A DNA stretch of 64,000 bases from contig NZ_JRUD01000004.1 of the NCBI RefSeq assembly GCF_000802425.1, positions 1 to 64,000 on the forward strand, written 5' to 3'. Positions 56,485-64,000 of the stretch are shown one piece after another. Every line of letters begins with the position of its first letter. Positions within the stretch are counted from its first letter, which is position 1. The translations under genes were made by a program, and so were the position numbers. This DNA is from Pseudomonas flexibilis. Its GTDB lineage: Bacteria > Pseudomonadota > Gammaproteobacteria > Pseudomonadales > Pseudomonadaceae. The notes beneath the pieces were generated by a model. It had not been told where the DNA came from. It saw only the letters and a program-made list of their open reading frames with translations, and ran no database searches.

Positions 56485-58577
56485 GCCCAATGCAGCAATT
56501 TTCCGCCACCTTGCGCAACGGCAAGATCGGCATCCCCGTGGTGGTGCTGTCCATCCTGGCGATGATCATCCTGCCGCTGCCGCCGCTGGTGCTGGACATT
56601 CTGTTCACCTTCAACATCGGCATGTCGATCCTGGTGCTGCTGGTCTGCGTCTCGACCCGCACGCCGCTGGACTTCTCGCTGCTGCCGACGGTGATCCTGG
56701 TCACCACACTGCTGCGCCTGACGCTCAACGTGGCCTCCACGCGCATCGTGCTGCTGGAAGGCCATAACGGCACCGACGCCGCGGGCAAGGTGATCGAAGC
56801 CTTCGGCGAGGTGGTGATCGGCGGCAACTTCATCGTCGGCATCATCGTCTTCGTGATTCTCACCATCGTGAACTTCCTGGTGATCACCAAGGGGGGCGAG
56901 CGCATCGCCGAGGTGACCGCGCGCTTCACCCTGGACGCCCTGCCCGGCAAGCAGATGGCCATCGACGCCGACCTCAACGCCGGCCTGATCAACGCCGACG
57001 AGGCGCGCCAGCGCCGCGCCGCCGTGGCCAAGGAATCCGACTTCTACGGGGCCATGGACGGTGCCGCCAAGTTCGTGCGCGGCGACGCCATCGCCGGCAT
57101 CCTGATCCTGCTGATCAACCTGATCGGCGGCTTCGCCATCGGCATGCTGGTGCACGACCTGTCGGCCGGCGACGCCTGGCGCCTGTACGCGCTGCTGAGC
57201 ATCGGTGACGGCCTGGCCGCGCAGATTCCGGCGCTGCTGCTGTCCACCGCCGCGGCGATCATCATCACCCGCACCAACGAGTCGGCGGAAATCACCGGCC
57301 TGGTGCGCAAGCAGATGCTCGCCCAGCCGTCGACGCTCTACACCGTGGCCGGGGTGATCGCCGTCATCGCCCTGGTGCCGGGCATGCCGCATCTGGCCTT
57401 CATGAGCTTCGCGGCGCTGATCGCCTTCGTGGCCTGGCGCACCGCCAAGTTCGCCCCGGTGGAGGAGGCCGAAAGCCTGGAAAAGGTCGCTGCCCTGAGC
57501 CGCGACCTGCGCCAGGACAAGCCGCAGCCACTGGCCTGGGAAGACATCCCGCTGGTCGAGCGGCTGTCGGTATCGCTGGGCTACAAGCTGGTCGGCCTGG
57601 TCAACGACGCCGGTGGCTCGCCGCTGCCGCTGCGCATTCGCGGGGTGCGCCAGACGCTCTCCGAGCAGCTCGGCTTTCTGCTGCCGGAAGTGCACATTCG
57701 CGACAGCCTGCGCCTGAAGGCCTCGCAGTACGCCATCTACATCAACGGCGAGCGCATCGACGGCGCCGAACTGTACCCGGACCGCCTGATGGCCATTCCC
57801 TCGGCCAAGCTGTACGGCGAGATCGACGGCATCCTCGGCACCGACCCGGCCTACCGCATGCAGGTGGTGTGGATCGACCCGGCGCTCAAGAGCAAGGCGC
57901 TCAACCTCGGCTATCAGGTGATCGACTGCTCCAGCGTGGTAGCGACCCACCTGAACAAGATCATCCGCGAGAACCTGGCGGAAATCTTCAAGCACGATGA
58001 CGTCGATCACCTGATGCAGCGCCTGACCGTCCTGGCCCCCAAGCTGGCGGAAAGTCTCAAGACCGCGCTCAGCTACACCCAGCAGCACCGCGTATACCGT
58101 CAGCTGCTGCAGGAAGAAGTGCCGCTGCGTGACATCGTGACCATCGCCACTACCCTGCTGGAAGGCAGCGAAAGCACCAAGGACCCGATCCTGCTGGCCT
58201 CCGACGTGCGCTTCGCCCTGCGCCGCACGCTGGTCAACGCCATCGCCGGCGAACGCAGCGAGCTGGGCGTGTTCGTGCTGGAAAATGCGCTGGAGAACAC
58301 TCTGATGGGCGCCCTGGGCATCGCCCAGCAACAGGGCACCGTCAGCCTGGACAACATTCCGGTCGACCCCGCGCTGCTCAACCAGCTGCAGACCAGCATG
58401 CCGGTGGTCAAGGAACGCCTGCGCAAGGACGGCCACCCGCCGATCCTGGTGGTCATGCCGCAACTGCGCCCGCTGCTCGCCCGCTACGCACGGGTGTTCA
58501 GCCCCGGGCTGCACGTGCTGTCGCAGAACGAGATCCCCGAGAAGGTGGCGATCAATATCGTCGGAACGCTGGGCTGA
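56481..58577 (+). CDS. flhA: Flagellar export protein FlhA (lateral type)
   Basis: A 698-residue protein of the FHIPEP family. Eight membrane helices fill residues 20–320, with the family motif in RFTLDALPGKQMAIDADLNAG. The cytoplasmic domain (about 350–695) docks chaperones and FliJ. It is the last export gene of fliMNPQR-flhBA, overlapping flhB by ATGA, and is followed by a strong palindrome. Confidence 0.96.
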   Translation: MSPMQQFSATLRNGKIGIPVVVLSILAMIILPLPPLVLDILFTFNIGMSILVLLVCVSTRTPLDFSLLPTVILVTTLLRLTLNVASTRIVLLEGHNGTDAAGKVIEAFGEVVIGGNFIVGIIVFVILTIVNFLVITKGGERIAEVTARFTLDALPGKQMAIDADLNAGLINADEARQRRAAVAKESDFYGAMDGAAKFVRGDAIAGILILLINLIGGFAIGMLVHDLSAGDAWRLYALLSIGDGLAAQIPALLLSTAAAIIITRTNESAEITGLVRKQMLAQPSTLYTVAGVIAVIALVPGMPHLAFMSFAALIAFVAWRTAKFAPVEEAESLEKVAALSRDLRQDKPQPLAWEDIPLVERLSVSLGYKLVGLVNDAGGSPLPLRIRGVRQTLSEQLGFLLPEVHIRDSLRLKASQYAIYINGERIDGAELYPDRLMAIPSAKLYGEIDGILGTDPAYRMQVVWIDPALKSKALNLGYQVIDCSSVVATHLNKIIRENLAEIFKHDDVDHLMQRLTVLAPKLAESLKTALSYTQQHRVYRQLLQEEVPLRDIVTIATTLLEGSESTKDPILLASDVRFALRRTLVNAIAGERSELGVFVLENALENTLMGALGIAQQQGTVSLDNIPVDPALLNQLQTSMPVVKERLRKDGHPPILVVMPQLRPLLARYARVFSPGLHVLSQNEIPEKVAINIVGTLG

Positions 58578-58581
58578 GCCT

Positions 58582-58605
58582 GCGGGGCGCCAGTTGGCGC
58601 CCCGC
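58582..58605. terminator. Hairpin after flhA
   Basis: Perfect 11-bp arms GCGGGGCGCCA and TGGCGCCCCGC, 2 bases between them, sit 4 bases past the flhA stop and 22 bases before the next ATG. Without a T-run it may slow or process the transcript rather than end it. Confidence 0.55.
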
Positions 58606-58626
58606 GCCGCTCTGAAAGGAAAGATC

Positions 58627-60438
58627 ATGTACATCCGTCTCGTCATTTCCGCCCTGGCACTCGCCCTGGCACTGCCGGCGCACGCGGCGCCCGTGGCCCT
58701 GGTCCGGGACTACACCTACCGGGCCAGCGAGAACGACTCGAAAGTCAGCGCACGCAAAGCAGCGCTGCAACAGCTGCAGGCCCTGGCCATCGAGGAGGTC
58801 GGCGTGCAGGTGCAGGCGTCGCTGGACAGTACCGAGCGCCTGGATGGCGAAACCTTCTCCCGCACCGTACAGAACAACATCCAGTCCTTCGCCCAGGCGC
58901 TGACCCGCACGCGGATCCTGGAAGAACAGTGGGACGGCGAGCACTTCTTCCTCAAGGCGGAGATCGAAGTCGACCCCGACGGCCTGGGCAAGCAGCTGCG
59001 GGGACTGCAGAAGGGCACCAGCACCGACCCCTGCGCCGCCAAGGCGGCCGAATATCAAACCCTGGGCAAGAAACTCCCCGGCGCGCAGCGCACCGCTGAA
59101 CTGCTGGCGCTGTCCCTTTCCGTCCCCTTCGACTACGACTGCCATCGCTGGCAGTACGATCTGGCGCCCGCGCTGATCCGCGGCCAGCATCCGCTGCCGG
59201 GTTACCGGGACTACCTGTTCGCCCAGTCGAAGAGCGTCCGCCCCGAGGAAACCGAGCTGGTGCTGCCCCTGGCGATCGACGCCGCGCTGCGCCAGAGCGA
59301 GCTTTCCGCAACGGAGTGGCAGCAGGTTGTCGAGGGGCTGGCACGGGTCCGGCCGACTTACCTGCCACGCAGTCTCGCGCCACTGTCCAACCACACCCGA
59401 AGCCAGAAGGCCGATGCCCGCCCGGCGCCGGGCCACCGGCAACCGGCCGAGCGGCTGGCGGAGCAGATCGAGCAGTTGCTCAGCCTGGCCGGCGCTGGGA
59501 GGCTCGCCACTCCGCCAATGTCACGGGGCGAGCTGGCCCATGAGCTGTACCGGATCATCCGGCACAACCAGCCTCTGCTGGCCGCCGAGCTGCTGGCCCG
59601 GGAAGCGCCAACCATCAGCCGGCCCGACCTGCTGCTCAAAGATGTCGCGGAGGCGTTCCTGCGCAGCACCCCGCTGGAGCCCGAGGGAGGTCATGGGAAG
59701 GCGCTCGATCGCCTGCTGACCCGCATCGACCACGACTGGCAAGGGCTGCAGCGCCAGCCGCTGCAGGACGTCCACCAGTTGCTTCGCTCACTGGACGCGC
59801 GCAACGAAGCCGGGACGCAGCAGATCATCGACCGGCACCGCACGCTGTTTGCCAATACGCTGACAACCTACCCGCACGTCGACGCCCTGACGCGTGACAG
59901 GCTGTTCATTCGCTATCAGTTACCGGGCTCGACGGCCTGCACGCCTGCCAAGTGCGCGCGCCAGCTGTTCAGCGACGAAGGGGCCTTCGAGGCCAGCGTG
60001 CTGCTGCTGGCACACGGTGCACAGGCCGGCAGCCAACAGGCAGAGGTGGTGCGCAAGCTGGAGCGACTGAGGGTGCAGCGCACCGGCTATCGGCGCATCG
60101 AGACGAAGGCCAACCTGATCACCTTCCTGACCCGCCATGGTCGCGCCGACGCGCAGACCGTCGCCCTGATGATCCAGTTGCTGGGCGATCTGGATGACGG
60201 TGATTTCCCCCGGCAGAGTCGCCAGGCACTGGTGGCCTTCTACCCGGGCAGCCTCGATGCGCTCCTGCAGGCCTTTCCCTCACAGGAGCGCCTGGTGCAG
60301 CAACGCATACTGGAGGTGCTAGGCGAGATGCCCGCCGATGCCCGTATCCAGGCGTTCCTGCGTGGACTGGCGGGAGAAACGCCACACCTGCGCTTCGCCA
60401 TCGAGGATGCGCTGGCGGCGCAGGTGGGCAAGTCATAG
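58627..60438 (+). CDS. Exported protein of unknown function
   Basis: A 603-residue protein with a signal peptide (about 1–20, LPAHAAP). The N-terminal domain (about 22–125: DYTYRASENDSKVSARKAAL, then EQWDGEHFFLKAEIEVDPDG) resembles a domain in many secreted bacterial proteins of unknown role. The rest is helical, with HEAT-like repeats near the end (ERLVQQRILEVLGEMPAD). It is placed just after flhA, with GAAAGGAAAG before the ATG; a link to the flagellar genes is possible but unproven. Confidence 0.75.
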   Translation: MYIRLVISALALALALPAHAAPVALVRDYTYRASENDSKVSARKAALQQLQALAIEEVGVQVQASLDSTERLDGETFSRTVQNNIQSFAQALTRTRILEEQWDGEHFFLKAEIEVDPDGLGKQLRGLQKGTSTDPCAAKAAEYQTLGKKLPGAQRTAELLALSLSVPFDYDCHRWQYDLAPALIRGQHPLPGYRDYLFAQSKSVRPEETELVLPLAIDAALRQSELSATEWQQVVEGLARVRPTYLPRSLAPLSNHTRSQKADARPAPGHRQPAERLAEQIEQLLSLAGAGRLATPPMSRGELAHELYRIIRHNQPLLAAELLAREAPTISRPDLLLKDVAEAFLRSTPLEPEGGHGKALDRLLTRIDHDWQGLQRQPLQDVHQLLRSLDARNEAGTQQIIDRHRTLFANTLTTYPHVDALTRDRLFIRYQLPGSTACTPAKCARQLFSDEGAFEASVLLLAHGAQAGSQQAEVVRKLERLRVQRTGYRRIETKANLITFLTRHGRADAQTVALMIQLLGDLDDGDFPRQSRQALVAFYPGSLDALLQAFPSQERLVQQRILEVLGEMPADARIQAFLRGLAGETPHLRFAIEDALAAQVGKS

Positions 60439-60458
60439 CGCCAGCCGACCGGCGGCGC

Positions 60459-60857
60459 TCAGACGCGCCGCTTCGGCAGGCTGGTTTCCGACAGCCCCAG
60501 GCTGTGGCTGAGGCTTTTCACCAGGTTCTCGAACGCCCGCGAAGGCTCCAGCACCCGCAGGCCCTGCTCGTAGCCACGGCGAAAATTCTTTCGCGTCCAC
60601 TGGCAGATCACCGTGAGCGGGATCTGCTGCTCGGGCGTCAGGTCGTTCTTGGGCACCTCCAGCACGATCTCGTACTGCTCCCCGGCAGTGAACGTCTCCT
60701 CGCCAATCAGGCGCAACCCACCCAGCGAAACGTCGGCAGCGTAGCCCAGCGATACATTGCGGGCAGGATCACGCACATCGATTCGCATCCCTTTGATGAA
60801 CGGAAAGCGGCTGAACTTACGCATTTCTTCGGCTCGTCTCGATCCTGAAAAAACCAT
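60459..60857 (-). CDS. PilZ domain protein
   Basis: A 132-residue single-domain c-di-GMP receptor candidate. It has RKFSR (RxxxR) at the N-terminus and DVSLGG (DxSxxG) after about 30 residues, both needed for c-di-GMP binding. An inner ATG (MRKFSRFPF, 121 residues, starting at 60824) with GAAGAA before it is an alternative start. It converges with the exported-protein gene. Confidence 0.85.
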   Translation of the reverse strand: MVFSGSRRAEEMRKFSRFPFIKGMRIDVRDPARNVSLGYAADVSLGGLRLIGEETFTAGEQYEIVLEVPKNDLTPEQQIPLTVICQWTRKNFRRGYEQGLRVLEPSRAFENLVKSLSHSLGLSETSLPKRRV

Positions 60858-60965
60858 AATGGCATTACGCCCTGCCGGGTAGTCTAAGCCGTTCCGCCGC
60901 CCGGACCAATCCGTCTCTGCCCACCCCTGTTAGAATCGGCCGCTTTCGGTTCCAGGGCGCGATCC

Positions 60966-62975
60966 ATGTCACGACTCAACCCCCGACAGCAGGAAGCGGT
61001 GCATTACATCGGCGGGCCGATGCTGGTGCTGGCCGGCGCCGGCTCCGGCAAGACCAGCGTGATCACCCGCAAGATCGCCTACCTGATCCAGCAATGCGGT
61101 ATTCGCGCCCAGTACATCGTGGCGGTGACCTTCACCAACAAGGCCGCCCGCGAGATGAAGGCGCGCGTCGCCACCCTGCTCAAGCCCGGCGAGGGCAAGG
61201 GCCTGACGGTGTCGACCTTCCACAACCTGGGCCTGAACATCATCCGCAAGGAATACCTGAAGCTGGGCTACAAGCCGGGCTTCTCGATCTTCGACGAGGG
61301 CGACATCAAGGCGCTGCTCGGCGACATCATGCAGAAGGAGTATTCCGGCGACGATGGTGTCGACGAGATCAAGAGCTACATCGGCGCCTGGAAGAACGAC
61401 CTGATCCTGCCCGAGGAGGCGCTGGCCACTGCCCGCAACCCGCGGGAGCAGACCGCGGCCATCGTCTACATGCACTACCAGCGCACGCTCAAGGCGTACA
61501 ACGCGGTGGACTTCGACGACCTGATCCTGCTGCCGGTGAAGCTGTTCCAGGACCATCCCGAGGTGCTGGAGAAATGGCGCAACCGCGTGCGCTACATGCT
61601 GGTGGACGAATACCAGGACACCAACGCCAGCCAGTACCTGCTGGTCAAGCTGCTTGTGCAGGAGCGCGCGCACTTCACCGTGGTGGGCGACGACGACCAG
61701 TCGATCTACGCCTGGCGCGGCGCACGCCCGGAGAACCTCATGCAGCTCAAGGAGGATTTCCCGTCGCTGCAGGTGGTGATGCTCGAGCAGAACTACCGCT
61801 CCACCAGCCGCATCCTCAAGTGCGCCAACGTGCTGATCGCCAACAACCCGCACGTGTTCCAGAAGCAGCTGTGGTCGGAGATGGGCCACGGCGATCCGAT
61901 CCGCGTGATTCGCTGCAAGAACGAGGAGGCCGAGGCCGAGCGCATCGCCCTGGAGATCTTCACCCTGCACCTGCGCACCCAGCGGCCGTACAGCGATTTC
62001 GCCATCCTCTATCGGGGCAACTTCCAGGCCAAGCTGATGGAGCTCAAGCTGCAGCACCACCAGATTCCCTACCGACTGTCCGGCGGCACCAGTTTCTTCG
62101 CCCGCCAGGAAGTGAAGGACCTGATGAGCTACTTCCGCCTGCTGGTCAACCCGGACGATGACAACGCCTTCCTGCGCGTGATCAACGTGCCGCGCCGGGA
62201 GATCGGCTCGACCACCCTGGAAAAACTCGGCAACTACGCCACCGAACGGGGCATCTCCATGTACGCCGCCTGCGAGGAGATCGGCCTGGGCGAACGCCTG
62301 GACAGCCGCTACACCGAGCGCCTGAGCCGCTTCAAGCGCTACATGGACAAGCTGCGCCAGCAGTGCGCCGAGGACGATCCGATCGAGGCGCTGCGCGGCA
62401 TGGTCATGGACATCGACTACGAAGGCTGGATTCGCGGCAACAGCTCCAGCGACAAGGCCGCCGACTACCGCATGGGCAACGTCTGGTTTCTGATCGACGC
62501 GTTGAAGAACACGCTGGAGAAGGACGAGGACGGTGAGATGACCATCGAGGAGGCCATCGGCAAGCTGGTGCTGCGCGACATGCTGGAGCGCCAGCAGGAA
62601 GAGGAAGAGGGCGCCGACGGCGTGCAGATGATGACCCTGCATGCCTCCAAGGGCCTGGAGTTCCCCTACGTGTTCATCATGGGCATGGAGGAGGAGCTGC
62701 TGCCGCACCGTTCGAGCATCGAGGCCGACACCATCGAGGAGGAACGCCGCCTGGCCTACGTGGGCATCACCCGCGCCCGGCAGAACCTGGCGATGACCTT
62801 CGCCGCCAAGCGCAAGCAGTACGGCGAGATCATCGACTGCCTGCCCAGCCGCTTCCTCGACGAACTGCCCCAGGAAGACCTGGAGTGGGAAGGCCTGGAG
62901 GAAGCGCCCAAGGAAGTGAAGGCCGCACGGGGCAACGACGCGCTGGCCGGCATCCGTGCCATGCTGAAGCGATGA
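60966..62975 (+). CDS. rep: ATP-dependent DNA helicase Rep
   Basis: A 669-residue superfamily-1 helicase that aids replication restart and clears protein blocks. Walker A GAGSGKTSVITRK is near 22–34, Walker B/motif II VDEYQDTN near 214–221, with DDDQSIYAWRGA (motif III) and VGITRARQNL (motif VI). The start is the ATG of MSRLNPRQQEAV, typical of Rep. It overlaps the methyltransferase gene by ATGA. Confidence 0.96.
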   Translation: MSRLNPRQQEAVHYIGGPMLVLAGAGSGKTSVITRKIAYLIQQCGIRAQYIVAVTFTNKAAREMKARVATLLKPGEGKGLTVSTFHNLGLNIIRKEYLKLGYKPGFSIFDEGDIKALLGDIMQKEYSGDDGVDEIKSYIGAWKNDLILPEEALATARNPREQTAAIVYMHYQRTLKAYNAVDFDDLILLPVKLFQDHPEVLEKWRNRVRYMLVDEYQDTNASQYLLVKLLVQERAHFTVVGDDDQSIYAWRGARPENLMQLKEDFPSLQVVMLEQNYRSTSRILKCANVLIANNPHVFQKQLWSEMGHGDPIRVIRCKNEEAEAERIALEIFTLHLRTQRPYSDFAILYRGNFQAKLMELKLQHHQIPYRLSGGTSFFARQEVKDLMSYFRLLVNPDDDNAFLRVINVPRREIGSTTLEKLGNYATERGISMYAACEEIGLGERLDSRYTERLSRFKRYMDKLRQQCAEDDPIEALRGMVMDIDYEGWIRGNSSSDKAADYRMGNVWFLIDALKNTLEKDEDGEMTIEEAIGKLVLRDMLERQQEEEEGADGVQMMTLHASKGLEFPYVFIMGMEEELLPHRSSIEADTIEEERRLAYVGITRARQNLAMTFAAKRKQYGEIIDCLPSRFLDELPQEDLEWEGLEEAPKEVKAARGNDALAGIRAMLKR

Positions 62976-63577
62976 ACGACGCCAGCCGCCGCACCCTCGC
63001 CCACTACCAGCGCAACGCCCAGGCCTTCGAGGCCGGCACCCGCGACCACGATGTCAGCCAGAACATCCAGGCGCTGCTGCGCCACCTGCCGGCGCGACCG
63101 GGGCTGGCGATCCTCGATTTCGGCTGCGGCCCGGGCCGTGATCTGCTCACCTTCAAGGCCTTGGGCCACCTGCCGATCGGCCTGGACGGCTGCGCCGCGT
63201 TTGTCGACCTGGCCCGCCAGGCCAGCGGCTGCGAGATCTGGCAGAAGGATTTCCTGGCCCTCGATCTGCCCGCCGAACGCTTCGATGGCATCTTCGCCAA
63301 TGCATCGCTGTTTCACATCCCCGGCGCCGAGCTGCCCCGCGTGCTTACGGAACTGCGTGACAGCCTGAAGCCCGGCGGTGTGCTGTTCAGCTCCAATCCA
63401 CGCGGGCACAACGAGGAAGGCTGGCAGGGCGAGCGCTACGGCGTCTGGCACGACTGGCCGCACTGGCGAACGCTGTTGACGTCCGCCGGCTTCGAGGAAC
63501 TGGAGCATTACTACCGCCCCACCGGCCTGCCGCGCGACCAGCAACCCTGGCTGGCCAGCGTGTGGCGAAAGGCCTGA
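62972..63577 (+). CDS. SAM-dependent methyltransferase
   Basis: A 201-residue class I methyltransferase (Methyltransf_25 type). Motif I is LDFGCGPGRDL near 46–56, with LDGCAAFVDLA for motif II. The substrate is unknown; tellurite-type TehB and ubiquinone-type enzymes have similar folds. It is translationally coupled to rep. Confidence 0.85.
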   Translation: MNDASRRTLAHYQRNAQAFEAGTRDHDVSQNIQALLRHLPARPGLAILDFGCGPGRDLLTFKALGHLPIGLDGCAAFVDLARQASGCEIWQKDFLALDLPAERFDGIFANASLFHIPGAELPRVLTELRDSLKPGGVLFSSNPRGHNEEGWQGERYGVWHDWPHWRTLLTSAGFEELEHYYRPTGLPRDQQPWLASVWRKA

Positions 63578-63591
63578 AGGCGCACGAACCC

Positions 63592-63661
63592 TGTAGGAGC
63601 GACTTCAGTCGCGAGCTCTTGCCACACGCCAAAGAACATCGCGGCTGAAGCCGCTCCTACA
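63592..63661. repeat. REP pair (REPIN)
   Basis: Two inverted REP units: TGTAGGAGCGACTTCAGTCG (from 63592) and, ending at 63661, CGGCTGAAGCCGCTCCTACA. Each holds its own small palindrome, and the outer 10 bp are perfectly inverted. It fills the gap between convergent genes. Confidence 0.88.
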
Positions 63662-63690
63662 TAAGCCGGGTTCCGGCCGCCAGTCACGTA

Positions 63691-64000
63691 TTATTCCTTG
63701 TCCACCAGGTCCCCGCGCAGCGGCCCCCTGCCCGCCAGCACCACACCCAGCGCCGCCAGACCCAGCCCGCCGGCCAGCAGAAACAGCCCCGGATAGCCAA
63801 GCAGTTTGGCCAGCACGCCGCTGAACGCACCCACGATGCCGCCGAGCAGCAACTGCACCGAAGCCTGCAGGGTGAAGTCGGCGCCTTCGTGCTCTGCGCG
63901 GCACTGACGCATCATCGCGGCAAACAGCACCACGGTGGACAGTCCATCGGCGAACTGCTCGAACAGCGCCACGGCGTACACCGACGCCACCTCGGCCTGA
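63691..64000 (-). CDS. MFS transporter, C-terminal part (partial)
   Basis: The reading frame is open to the right edge, and 103 codons of the C-terminus are present. EVASVYAVALFEQFADGLST and DFTLQASVQLLLGGIVGAFSG resemble the RhtX/FptX siderophore-permease and AmpG-like branches of MFS. Three hydrophobic helices are seen. The N-terminus lies outside the window. Confidence 0.75.
   Translation of the reverse strand, partial: QAEVASVYAVALFEQFADGLSTVVLFAAMMRQCRAEHEGADFTLQASVQLLLGGIVGAFSGVLAKLLGYPGLFLLAGGLGLAALGVVLAGRGPLRGDLVDKE

Noticed and set aside
56397-58646. Long open frame antisense to flhA (749 codons)
   Set aside because: It is a shadow of flhA, rich in His/Gln/Asp with no domain, and lacks a ribosome binding site.

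Overview
The window is GC-rich chromosomal DNA from a Pseudomonas species. The left part keeps the gene order of the P. aeruginosa rho–argH segment: ubiD, rho, trxA, ppx/ppk, hemB, algP, algQ, a dsbB paralogue, hemY-X-D-C, algR, algZ, argH. Most proteins match Pseudomonas family lengths. Genes are densely packed with many 4-nt ATGA/GTGA overlaps, and REP-type palindromes lie between some of them. No tRNA, rRNA, CRISPR array or complete mobile element is visible; the first 66 bases look like the end of an IS110-type transposase gene.

Layout. 1–5.2 kb: transposase tail, FliL-like protein, iron-sulfur flavoprotein reductase, ubiD, rho, trxA. 5.5–11.6 kb: polyphosphate genes ppx and ppk, an orphan TRAP binding protein, hemB. 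11.8–18.7 kb: assorted enzymes and membrane proteins (elbB, thioesterase, hydrolase, DUF188, LysE, TerC, MscS, ABC-F). 18.7–26.5 kb: algP, algQ, dsbB-type gene, the haem genes hemCDXY, and the AlgZ/AlgR two-component pair. 26.7–29.2 kb: argH and nnrS. 29.4–42.6 kb: a polyamine block. It holds an ABC importer with two binding proteins (SpuD, SpuE, SpuF, SpuG, SpuH), putrescine catabolism enzymes (SpuC, SpuB, SpuI) and agmatine-to-putrescine conversion (AguA, AguB) with its TetR-type repressor AguR. Agmatine is turned into putrescine, which joins imported polyamines for gamma-glutamylation and transamination. 42.7–44.8 kb: SMI1/KNR4, Tim44-like and TetR-like proteins.

44.9–58.6 kb is the most unusual part. 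It is a second flagellar locus organised like the lateral (Flag-2) systems of Vibrio, Aeromonas and E. coli: lafK-fliEFGHIJ on the minus strand, divergent from fliMNPQR-flhBA. It encodes the MS ring, C ring, export gate and ATPase complex. It has no rod, hook, ring, filament or stator genes. Key residues depart from the classical pattern: FliM lacks the N-terminal CheY-binding peptide while FliN carries a look-alike, FliG has lost the acidic pair of its torque helix, FlhB has NPLH in place of NPTH, and LafK has a receiver-like domain without the phosphoacceptor Asp. Downstream lie a large exported protein of unknown role and a PilZ protein.

60.9–64 kb: rep helicase, a methyltransferase, a REP pair and the end of an MFS transporter that runs off the right edge.
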